Below, piece by piece: positions 9,501 through 22,516 of a stretch of 24,225 nucleotides of DNA. Numbering within the stretch: position 1 is the stretch's first letter; each line of letters starts with the position of its first letter. The stretch comes from Plakobranchus ocellatus (Eukaryota > Mollusca > Gastropoda > Plakobranchidae). The DNA lies in assembly GCA_019648995.1 (NCBI GenBank), contig BLXT01006766.1, positions 576,577 to 600,801 on the forward strand, in the 5' to 3' direction. The notes below the pieces were generated by a model. It did no database searches and was not told the DNA's origin. It worked only from the letters and a program-made list of their open reading frames with translations. A program made the position numbers and the translations under genes.

Positions 9501-12500
9501 AGATTCCAAAACTTGGCTCAAGTTTGCTTCGGCCTGGCTCAGCCGCAGTTCCATAGAGTCTCGAACTTGGTCTTCATTTTGTCTACAATGCACAAATTCA
9601 CAAAAAAATGTTTAAAAAAAAAATCATTCTATGCAAAAAAAAGAATTCAAGAATAGAATGAAAAATAATGCAACATTATCAACTGCTTTAAAAATAACGG
9701 ACATTATGATCTTTCCAAAATATGAGCCTGTGATAAAGAGCAATCAATAAATAAGCACATTAAAAGCTATCATACACAAAACAACATTGATATGACCATG
9801 AATTGTCCAGTTGATGCAACGTGACATAATTATTACCAACACTAAAAGTGTCAATCTGAAATGAATTCAGAAAAGAGACAAATGATAGCTACCACTACTT
9901 TAAAATCTAAATATCAGTATTAAAGTAGGAAAGACATTCTTTTGAAATATACCACTCAAATGTTTTTTGGAAAAACTTACTTTTCAAGATTTTTAATTTG
10001 AAGATGCCTCTGTTCAAACTGTTCTCGCTCTTGTCTGTTGTCTAGAAATTTTTTCTGTGATTGACAAAATTAAAAAACAGTATTTTTTTCAGCTAATTGA
10101 GTTATTTCTATAATATTGTCAATGCTTTTGAAATCAATCAAAATAATCTTAAATTTTATGATTTGCATTCAAATCACTTCAAATGAGGTAAATGTCACAA
10201 ATGTAAAGAATTTGTTTGCTATTTTCTACAGCAAATTTAGAATCAAAAACTTTTCAATACTGAAAAAATTATTGCCAAAAGATGAGTATTTGGATAAACC
10301 TTGAAATGGGGCAAAAATAAACTCATCAAAAAGATTACATCAAAGCTCATGACAAGGGACCTTAATATGGGAAGTTATGCATGTTGGACGTAAATTGAAA
10401 AAAAAACCACAAAAATCTTTCCTGAAGAAACTGGAAAAACTAACATGTTAGTTGTTCACTACCATCTAGACTTTAGACAAACTCAGTAGACCTGCATAGC
10501 TAGTGACTATATCACACTAAGACAGAGATGACTAGACTGACCATTGAGTCTTGATGTATTCGAGCCTCCCTTTTAGCTGACGCTGTATTTAAAGATGCAG
10601 CTTGTTTTGACAACAGAAACTCCTTCATCTCCTCCTGATCTCTTTCTTGGGCCTTCAAATTTGTGGCCTTGTAGAAACGATGAGAAGAAAAAAAAATCTA
10701 GTTTTATTTTTTTTTTTTTTCAATTTCGATGAGCAAAAAGTTTAGAAATAGAGAAATCAGGATATCAATTGAAAAAAAAAAATATATCTTTATGATAATG
10801 CTCCAAATCAGCACAATAAAACACTTATTTGTTCGTTGTAATATTTATGGACTTTTTTTCTACCTATCATCGCAGCTGCATTATGCAACTGTAATATGTA
10901 TATACAATTTTTTCATATTGAGAGAAAACTCATAATGAACCTGTGCTGAAGTTGGTGATTTTACAAATAGATCATTGATGGTGAAAATGACTATTTAATT
11001 AAATATTTTTTCAAAGAGATCAGCAATTGCAGAAAAATAGTGTAGTCTTTCAAGAATAATGCATAAATAAATCACTTTTTTTATAAAGATGATTAAGAAT
11101 TATAACAAATGTAGCATAACCGCTGGCCACACGACTATAATGACTGGGTCGTCATCAGATCGTATAGTGGTTTTTAATCTAGTTGCGCCAATTCTTTACT
11201 GTGACGCCTGGCGTCTATATATCAAGACTTCATAAATGATACTTTACGCTTCACAAACAAGACACTTCCAGCACTCTGAGACTAAGCAACACGTTTAGAT
11301 CTGGTTATAAAGTTTATTTGACTACGTTCTAAAATACAAGATTATAAAGAACATTCTAGGATTATATATGCATCTGTTGCGTGCTGGGTGGCGTAGACTC
11401 TACATCAATAACAAGAACAACTAACCTAACCTCTGCCTCTAGCCCTACTCTAAGGTCCCCCTCCCCCCCATACCGGGCGAGGAGTAAAAAAACTACATGG
11501 CTAGATTTCGAAAACAAAAAACTATAGAAAAACTACCAGACTGACAAACTATTCGCTATTCGAGCTTTGCTCGTGGCTACATGTCTTTACATATCTACCT
11601 TGCTGCTCTCTCAAACAACTACCTCTACCTCTGCGACTGATCTGGCGTACAGTTGGAGAGCGAATCCTACACTAACTGAATGAGCATCGTACATATAGGC
11701 TCAGAGAAATTCAAGGTGGGGTCTAGGGCGGAAACGGCATTGTTTCCCTAAGAAGACACATACAAAGACACTAAAAATCGACTGAATAGATCGTGGTGAT
11801 TTATTTCGACAAGCTGGGTCCGAGAAGGCGCCAGCAACAAGTAAAGTTACCCCTGACTGATTAGACGTACCGCAAAGCACCCAACGACCTGAGAAAAACA
11901 AATGACACTAAAAGAGTCTTTTCCCTGAAACTGGTATTTAAACAACATCAGATTTCCTCCCTACGGGTGAGAATCCTCTGCCCCAAAATTATGCCTCTAG
12001 TTTGGTGGTCTAGCGATAGATCGTTAATTTGATAAAGAGGAGTAGTTGAAACAGATACACGTGAGACAACTATTGGGGAATGAATAATGACTAACATAGG
12101 AGTGGGACCGAATAATGTTACACAAAATTACCCACCTGTATCCGTTTCTTTGCCTTTTCTTTCTCAATTTTATCAGACAAACATAATTCCTAAAACAAAA
12201 AAGAATGTTTTGGTTTGAGTCACATAGATAACTTGAATCCAAGACTATAAACTTTCAAGTTCTATTTGTATTAGGAACTGATTGTAATACTCTTTTGACT
12301 TTCTGTACAGAAAGTATATCTCATATAAAGCTGGATATTAGGAGATCTATGTAAAAGAAAATTGATCTGTGTCTCTTCACTTCTTGGCCAATGAGCTTGA
12401 ATTGTTGATGGGTAAGAACTTTTTCTAGTGGTATTATCGTAGTTATGTTTGAAAGCTATTTGGCTAATTTACATAGCAAAGATGCATCCAAAACTGATTT

Positions 12501-15500
12501 TTTAAACAAAATAACTTTCTATGCAATTTCACTCATAAACTCAAGATTTTTTATTATATTTTTATGTTTCTTTCAAATACAGCTAATAGAAAATCTTTTG
12601 AACGCAACACGGTTGACAACCGTATTTTGGCAAATCCTCAATGTCTGTCTCTCCATGGCCAATATTTTTACAGAATATGCCAGTTTGTGTTGACACTGCA
12701 CATATTTAAATCATATTGTACACAAACAAGTCTCTATATTATATCATATAGGAACTGAGGCAATGTTCAGCTATAGCCTGTGGAAGTTAATGCTCTCCCC
12801 CATCAAAAACACAAATATTATTACTTTGGCTATTTTTATATTTTTTTGACTAAGACTTTTAGGCTTTGATCAAAGTAAGATATAGACATTTGGTAGAACT
12901 GCATGGTTTTTATGAAATGGCAATGTCATTCATTTGTTGAGGTGAAAAAAAATGTATCGAAAATCAACTAGAAATTCTTACCCTCATCCTCAGTTGATTC
13001 ATCAGGGCCAAGTCTGATTTCAAATCAGATCCTTGAATTTTAAGTCTCAAAAGTTCTCGCTCTTCCTCTTCATCCTTAGCTCTTCTCTGTTTCTCTTTCA
13101 ACTATCAACATTAGGAAAGTGTAAGTCATGCAAACAATATAGACACAACAATAATCATACACACCCACAAAATTTAATAGGCTATCTTTTCAGATACAAA
13201 GTTTGTTGCGACTTTCTGATGCAACTTTAATTCACATTAAAATGAATGATTACACAACTTTCATAAACACTGACCATTGAAGTTGAAAAGCACAGCAGTG
13301 CAATAATTATTAATTTGTCTTTGTCTTATGCCCTGTCACCAACTTGGTGACATTCATGATCATTTTTGGACTATTTAAATTCATCTTGGCGGCTCATCTG
13401 TTAGGGCAGTTGCCTACAAGGTAAGAGGTCCAAGATCAAGTTCCAGTCCTGGCCATCTGTTAGGGCAATTGCCTACAAAGTGACAGGTTCAAGATCAAGT
13501 TCCATCCTGGCCAAAATAAATTTTCATTGCTTCTTTGTGTTCACCCAGCACTAAGTGGGTAGCTAGGTCTCTTAAGACTTGGCAAAAGTCAAAGCCACGA
13601 GGAGAGCAATGCCACGCTATCTCAGAAAGCTAATTATGCTAAGAGCAAGCAGTACACTCTAATCCTGATTCCCCGACGCTTGAGCTCACATTTCTATGTT
13701 TCTCTTAAATTTTCATAGTTTTCCTTACTTCAACAATTATACCATTTTTGTTTGACACTGATAAGCATAGATTTTTTGTTGTGTTTCTACCTTATGAATC
13801 TTAAATTTCCACAATTTTTCATTACTTTAACCTTGATTCATCAGCTGAATGTACAATTATACCAGTATTTTGTTTTGACACTGACACACATAGTTTTTTG
13901 TTGTGTTTCTACCTTATGAATCTTAAATTTCCACAATTTTTCATTACTTTAACCTTGTTACTTCAGATGAATGTACCGTTATATCAGTTTTTTTGGTATG
14001 ACACTGATGTGCACATTTTTTCTTTGTTTTGTTTTGTTTCTACCTTACGCATGTCTTTGATTCTGTTTTCTTCAGCCAGGAGAGTGCGCCGTTTATTCTC
14101 CATGATTGTCCTCAAGGCTTCTTCCCTTTTTTTCTGGTCCTCCCACAGCTGATGGGCCTGCTCACTGGTGTTCAGGCTGTCAAGCTCAGACTCTCGCCTC
14201 TCCTTCATCAGCTGCAAAATTTTCTTATCCTGTTTCGAGAAATCATTTACAAAAAAAAAATAATTAGACAAAAAAATGGAGGGAGAGCAAAGAGGCACAA
14301 AAAATTAGATCTTTAATTGGATGACAGCAAAGTTGTTAGCAATGGAATGATATAAAAAACAAGATAAAAGAGTGAAAGAATTTTAAACAAATACATATTT
14401 TCTAAACTATGGCCAATGCCAGTGGAAATGTATAACAGAAATATTTGGCTCTTACTTGTTAAATCTTAAAACTACATTTAAAATTGAATTAAAAAGGTGA
14501 ATATTCCCTGGTGCATATTGTTTGCTCTGGTAAAATCATTTATCCACCTGAAATGTTTATGTTGATTAAAAATAAAGTACACAATTATCATTCAATGTAA
14601 AAACATTCAGTTTACTTCATGTTAAATCAAAGTGTATACAAAAACTTCTAGAATAGATACTTTATATCAGTCATATTTTTATGCTCTTTACTGATCAGAT
14701 ATAATGAACAGTCCTATATACAGGGAATCTTTACAGTATATTAGATAAATCATGATTAAAAAGAGAAAGAAAAAGAATGATTAAAAAGGGGAACCAAGAA
14801 AAGTCCACTTTCAGTTCACAAAATCTGAGTTAAGTGATTTAGGGCATTAATATTTGAACATTTGACTGCATTGGTATACCTTAGGAAAAAGAAACTTCAT
14901 ATCAATAAATGGTTTTGCTCTAAAGAAAGAAAGTGACATGTGTGGGACAAAATTTAGAGCATCTCTTTTCAATTTCATACGAAATCATATTTAACTTGAA
15001 TGAAATGAACCGAAAAAGAAACTGAACAGTGATTTAAACTTAAATCCAAATAAACAAACCAAAGAAAGTTTCTTGAAGGCAAAATAATCAATTTCAAAGA
15101 GATAAACATAGAATTCAACCCAAGCGAAAAAAAAAATGTATGAGAGCTTTCTTAAATTTAGATGTCTGTACACACCGACACTACTTATAAAAATATATAA
15201 TTATATATATTATCATTTGTCTATTTTGCTGGGGAATAAAAATAAACTAAACCACAGTTTTAAGTGATATGTTTCAAAAATCTTTGCTTGAATATTCTGT
15301 CACAGTGCATATTACAATAAGCTTTAATATGAAAAAAATGTTTTGGTCATGTATATTTTTGTTAATATTTTGTAAATTCCAGTCAATTTGAGTAAGTACG
15401 TTAAGAGGGCTTTATTGTACACACTTTATAAATTGTGCATTTTCTCCTTAATTAATTCGGCAGTAAAAAACAGTATCTGAAGTAGCTTAAAACCATTGCT

Positions 15501-18500
15501 GAAGCTAGAGTTTTAAATGTTTTATTGAGTCTCAGACTTGACCCTGAACGATTCTTGCTTGGAATGTATGGCATGATTACTAGGATATGGATGTTTTCCT
15601 TTTACATTAAGAACTAGTTTGAAAAAAAAATTACTAGAATGCTCACTGAATAAGTTTACAAATTAAATAAATAGTAGAGAAAAAGTGGGAATTTTAATTT
15701 CTCGAATGAGAAGAAGTCGCATTTTTTAACATTCAAACCATTGAAATAGCCTGACACTTCTTTCTGTGAGATTTGCATTAGTGGAAACTGGAGAGAGATT
15801 TTGTTGATTCCAAGCCAAAATACAGGATTTCTTAAATTTTTGAACCAAAAATAAAAAAAAAGATTGACAAAATCGTGAAATGAATAAAGTTTCTTTTTTT
15901 CTCCAAGAGTGTTATATATGCGACACCCAGCTCATTAAGACTGATTGTAAGACATAAACTAGCAAAGCAGACCCTATCAATTCTGTGATGCTAAATACCT
16001 GTCTGTTCTGAAAAGTGAAAAATGGAAAAAAAGATGTTTTTTATCGTACATAGTTTATATAATCTGAATGATGATTATACATTATCTTGTAAATAGAAGT
16101 AACCCATTTCAGCCTTTAAAAAATTACACCATTCATAAACTCCTACTTCACCATGAGATAATGAATCACAATTTAGAAGATTTTGTTGGCCTGAGAGAAA
16201 TTAGCTCAATCCAAAAGTGAATGCGTTTTAATCTTGAAAGCAATATTGCCATGGAGATATCAAACATTACTATGGTAAAGAAATAATGGCTGAAATATGT
16301 GTTCTGACTTGCTTTCAAGAGAGCAGATGAACATAGAAGAAGAAAGAAAAAAAGTATACAACAATGAGAACTTATGAAAGGTATCTTTCCTAGAAAAATA
16401 AGGGCTACATTAACGATAACTGGTAATTTATTTTCAATTAAAAGTGGTATTTATGATCATGTGGATTAGTAGAGTTTTTAAGCTCAGAGAATAAATGTTT
16501 GAAAACTTAAGCGCTCTTTATCAACAGATATTTTATATTCAACAGAAATATTTATCATGCTGTCTAATAGACCAGTGAGGTAAATAAAGAGATCAAAAAG
16601 AGAAATTTATAAGAGGGGGGGGGTGTCTCATAAAAAAGGATTCAACAATAGTTCGCAGTGTCTTGATAACGACAAACTAGCACAGATTAAAATAAAAGAC
16701 TCAAGATTTTTTTAATGAGATGGAGGAAATATCCAACAACAAATTGAGCTGATAAAAAAAAAAGGATGACTTTAATTAACTGATTCACTACCCACACATA
16801 TTTTGCGACTGGACACAGGGGTAGAATGGGATTTTTCTAAAATTGGCTATCATTTTGTAAAGAGCTAATATAGAAATTTTCTACAGGATAAAACCATACA
16901 AATTATACATCAAATTGAAGGGAATTGGATCTAGTTTCTATAAATAAGCATCAAAAAAGACAATTTGTTCATTTTTACATTTTGAAAAAGCGGCAAACTG
17001 GATAAAAAAAAATTTGTAAAAAAAATTTCAACAAAATATGACGATGTATAACACAGTAGTAAATCTATTGATAATCTATTGGCCTTGAAAGGTAGATTTT
17101 TATAAATTGTGATTGCATTGGTATTTAAATACCAAAAATTGTGAAAAAATGTTTAATACTTTTTGATTTATACCAAAATAAAGAAATTGCTATCAATTTG
17201 ATAAATTTCGGCCCCTGATGCATATATAGATTGAAAATTTAACAAAATATGGATGTAAACAGCTATTTCTACGTTCAAACTATGTGAAAAAGGAAGAAAA
17301 GTGTAAATCTCGCACATGCGCAAAAGTAAGTTAACGTACATTTAGTACTTCATTCAAATACTAACCCATTTATACTGAGCCGGTTTTACCGGCTTTGGGT
17401 CCAAATGTAGTAATATTTTGAGCCGGAAAAACCGGCTTAGGGTAGTGAAACAGTTAATTGAATATACCTAGTTTTATTTAAGTGAGCTTTTAATAAACAA
17501 GATAGTAAAAAAGAAGTGAATGCCATAAAAATGAAATACTAAAGTGACAGATTTTACTCACCCTTGCAGGAATTGTGAGAGAAACATTTGGAGCTGATGT
17601 GCATCTGTAAGTCACTTTAGATCCTCTCAATACAGATGGTGAACATCTTTGAAGTGGGCGGCTACCAGCCGATTTTGGTCGAGCTCTAAACACAAAAATA
17701 AAAAAAATTGAAAAAAAATGAAATGAAAGAGTGCAATAACAAAAACAGCGTACCTTCTTTCATATGATCAGTACAACCGTAACTACAGCTACAGTGATTG
17801 ATGGAGCTGTTATAAATTTACTAGTGTTTCTTTTACCATTATGACCATTGCTATAAGCTATTCAATAAAATTACATATACTGCCATCACTGTTCTTGGTA
17901 AAGAAAGCTTTAAAAATTAACATCAATGCAATTTGCAGTAAATAATGGAAACAGTGGGGCAGGCATGATGACAAATAGTAATAAAGTAATAATTTGATAA
18001 AAAAAAATGACTTAAAGTTTCTTTTTTTTTTCATTTCTTTTGAATGTTATAGAAATTGTAAAATTTCAATCCTCTTTTTACTTAAATAAGATTTTTTAAA
18101 CTTTTTTAAATGCAAATCTTACTTGGCATATGAAGATTTGGTACGAGGTGGGTTACGATCTTTTTTGGATAACAGCTCTCGATGTAGTTTTGGACTTTCT
18201 TTGTCAATAGATCTGGGTAGATTTTTAAAAGGACAACTGGTGTAATAAAACATACATTCTGTTTACTAAAACACATAAGTGAAAGAAACAAATGAAATCA
18301 AGAATGTATCAGGAGTAGCTCAAAAATACAAAATAAGGTAAATGTCAATTCATTGTTTTCATAAAATTAATTAATGTGTCAGAAAAACACAACCAACAAC
18401 AACTAACAGCCATCACAACAAAATAAAATGTACAATGTAATACATTTGCTAGGCTTTCTCAGTGCCGTGATTAAACACAAACAGTAAAAATATACATAAC

Positions 18501-21500
18501 AATGATCAAAATCACATAATAATTAATACAAATTTATTTTCATTCTTTGAAACTATGTAACTTCATCCTGTCATATTTATATATAATGAAGCTACTTTTC
18601 AGATGCTGATAAAGATAGAGAAATAACACCAAACCTGTATAAAGGTTTTCCTTTGATTCCAGTTTTGAAAGTGACTCCTGCTTTGGGAGAACCTTTCTTC
18701 ACATCTTTGCTTTTGTTCTCTGCAGCATCTGTGGGGAAGTGAAAAAGATTCAGTATAATGGTGTGTGAGGTGTTTCATAAGAATCATTTGTCATAATTAT
18801 ATAGCAAAAATTTGTTTAAACTTTTGTCACAGTTTTTTTTTTCTTTACATATGCAATATTATTAATACAGTAACAGCTGAAAAAAAAAAACATTTTAACA
18901 ATGGAAAAAAAAAAGTTAAAAGTTAAGCCAAGTCACATTCTGTGAAACAAGCATACCAATATGCTTGTACTGACAAAGCATACGCTATGTATTGCTCATT
19001 TTTTGTGCAGAAGACTTCCATCAAGAAAGCAATTTTCACTATCAAGTTTTTGAACGTAAAACTTTGAGTCTTTACTGGCCTTAACATAAATGCATGGTTC
19101 AGTTTGAAAACATGAATGGGTGATCCTCTGAATGAAGTTATCATGTCATTAAAAGCAAACAGCCAACATGTACGTATTAAAGCTTTGTAAGGACGTAACT
19201 TTAGATAATCAGAGTAAATTATTAAATGCAATTAAGCTAACAAAGAGAAAAACAACAATAAAATGTAATTGTAAGGAAGAAAAAAGGAAACATTTTGGTT
19301 TAAGCAGATTGTATTTTCTTGATAACTACTGAAGGATTTCAGAATGTATTAACTAAATGTTAAAAAAAAAAACAAAAAAAAACTTATTTTTGGGGGCATA
19401 ATTTAAACAAGTAAAATCAATTTATAAATGAAAGGCTTGGCTTTTTAGCCTTTTTAAAAATATATTTAAAAAATAAAGAAATAAATAAAATCTATACCTT
19501 GACTTGGCATTGTAGCCAAACGACTTCTAAGAGAAGACTTGGCAGCATTTTTCTTTTCTTCCTGGATTATGCGACTCCTTTCTTCCCGACATAATTTAAG
19601 CTTTTCTGAATTTGAATGAGATTTAAAATTAACGGTTTTCATTTTCCTTTCCACAAAGGCACTTTAAGTATGCAAATTGTCATTTGTGATAACTTTATGC
19701 TACCAATTACTTGAAATAAAAAATCATATTTATTCTGGTCATTCCAAGTGTCATACAAGCTAAACAAGAAACAATATGAAATGTATACATCATCAAGACC
19801 CATAAAAAAAATGTCGAGTTTCTGACATAACTTTCTGTCTATCATCTTTTTCCAAGGACAACCCCTTAAACTTTTTTGTTTATTTTTTTGTTCTTTTTTT
19901 TTTTTTAATGATAATGTTATTTCATTTCATTTCACGGAGTACAAATATATAATGTTTATACAAATTTGAAATATTTCCAGGAGCTTACATAAGACAATAT
20001 TTTCCAGACTAGTCAAAAATTTGAATCACTCATAGAAACTTGCCATAACAGTCAAGTGTTGTGCCATTATTTACTTGAGATAATTTGTAATATTTAATTC
20101 GCAGTTGAATTTTATTCAGAAATTTATATATTATTTACACAAATTTGAAATATTGCCAGGAGGTTACATAAGATAATATTCTGCAAACTGGTCAAAAGTT
20201 TGAATCACCCACAGAAACTTGCCGTAACAGTAAAGTGTTGTGCCATGTAATGCTTTTTCTAATTATGGAGCTAATTTTGATTATTTACTTGAGGTAATTT
20301 GTAATATTTAATTTGCAGTTGAATCTTATTCAGAATATGCAACAGCTCAACTTCAACTATCTTTTGGCAAGGATAAAAAAGAGAAATACTTGGATATAAC
20401 AAATATCAAAGATGCTCCTATAAAACACACCAAATGAAAGATTTGAATTTAAGTATAATCAAAAGATTTCAATTCCAAAAAAAAAATTCAGGAAAGAAAA
20501 CATATACAGAATTTTGTTTTAGCAGTGACTGAACTTCATTGACTTTATTTCAAATACAGTCACCATGTGAGTAGAATTTTTTTTACATAAATTGAAATGC
20601 AATAAAATGTGCTTACTTTGCCTGATCTGTTCACTTTCATCGAAAACAGTGTAAATAGTGCGCAATGGAACATCTTGTGGTAGCAACTCTTCTTGAAACT
20701 CTGACAAAGGTCTGTACAATAACTCTACTGGCTGGATAGAAGGCATAATACAAACAAACAAAAAATTAGAAGCCACCTTAGGCTTGCGCACTTAATTTTC
20801 AAATTCAAAGTGCGTTTGCATTATATATAATACTTATGATTATGATAACTAATGAAAAAAATGAAAAAGATGTAAACACCTACACCATTGGCTCCGATCC
20901 TTTTGAGTTAGAAAAAAAACAAAAAACGAACATATTACTTTGAAAACTGCCTGACCAAGGGTGAATGATATGGCTTCATTTGAGATGCAGCCCATAGAAA
21001 TTAGATTTCAGTCAAAATTTTGTGACACTACAGGATTTTTTTGCTATCATAAAAAATGTATTTATTCCCTTTCAGAAAAGGCAGAATTTACTGAAGAAGC
21101 CTACAAGAACAGTTGGTAGTAGTAACAATAAAGATCTTTATACAGTCAAACAATTGCCTTGAGACCATTTCTAAGGTGTTGAATGCTGAAACTCACAGTG
21201 TTGAAAAAATATGCATTAAGTGCATCTCTTTTTCTTAAAAATGCCTCTTTAAAAATTGTTTAAACATTTAGATATAGGTATAGAATCAACATATGCTGGC
21301 ATGAAGTTTTAAAATCCAATGGAAAGCTAAAAGCAAGCAATCTTATCGAAGAATTAAAATATGCAAAATGTGACATATGATGATTTTGGCATGGAAATGA
21401 TCATTCTTAAAGACCTGAATTTTTACCGCTAAGTCCCTTTTGTTCGTACAATTTTGACCAAGTCTTGATTATAAGAGGATACTGCTTGGAAATTTGAATC

Positions 21501-22435
21501 CCAAAATTTACCAACTAAATTTCTTTATAGTATTAAAGAAGAGAGGAGAAGATTTTTTTTAAAACTCTCTTTGATATCGACTTGCAACCTTTCAAGTTAT
21601 TAGCTTCATTATTAAATACCTTGACACTTAGTCTTGAGCATGCTTCAAGTGATCTTGGGCTGGTGAGGACATATTTACTGCCTTCAAACTTAACATCTTC
21701 TAGATTATAGAGGTTTATGTTCACTGCAATATCTGTGGAGTAAAAAATTGTGGTATTAGCTCTAAAAATATGAAGTAACTTTGAACATAACATCAAGTGA
21801 ACTGGAGTGAGCAAATTAGTCAGGAGTTCAACCTCACGGTAATAGCATTTTACTTTTTAAAATTATTGTTTTGCATACACTTTCAATTTGATTAGTTGAG
21901 CAAGAATCTAAATAATATCTCTCTATATAATCAAGATTCTTTTGGTAATTTTTAGAAACATATTTATGGCCAATATCCACAAAGCATATAAAAGCAGTAC
22001 GGACACTTTATATGAACAGTCTGCACATCTTTTCATTTCCATGCCAAAAGTGATGAATGCTTTTTTCTCAACACATAAAGTTTGACAACCACCAGCTAGC
22101 ACAACTTTGAGAAAATAGATGGGAGTTTCAGTAGGAAAACTATGACAATTGATATAGTATGTTGAGAGAGAGAAAGAGAGGTGAGAGAAACTTTTTGGCT
22201 GTAGGCATATCTCCTAGTACTACACTGTACACTAGATCTATCCTACTTGTCAAACGATTAGCACTGAGCATGGTGTACTCTGATTTTCAGAAACATTCTC
22301 CCCATGTCAAATTTGACTGAAATAAAGACATGTAAAGAACAGTGATTAAATGGGGAAAAAAAAACCCTGAAAAATTGCTATATTACTAGGGCCTACTACT
22401 GCTGTTTATAAATCTTTTTCTTAGGTTCCTTCATG

Positions 22436-22516
<81 letters not shown>

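Noticed and set aside
11701-11901. Minus-strand 66-codon frame inside the probable LTR
   Set aside because: LTRs of this kind are non-coding; the frame is short and matches no retroelement domain I know.
13898-14316. Two overlapping plus-strand open frames
   Set aside because: They lie opposite exon 8 and the adjoining tandem repeat; the minus-strand coiled-coil frame has the splice sites and the family match.
18923-19231. Minus-strand 102-codon frame in intron 4
   Set aside because: It lies between well-supported exons 4 and 5, has no splice sites in phase, and shows no family similarity.
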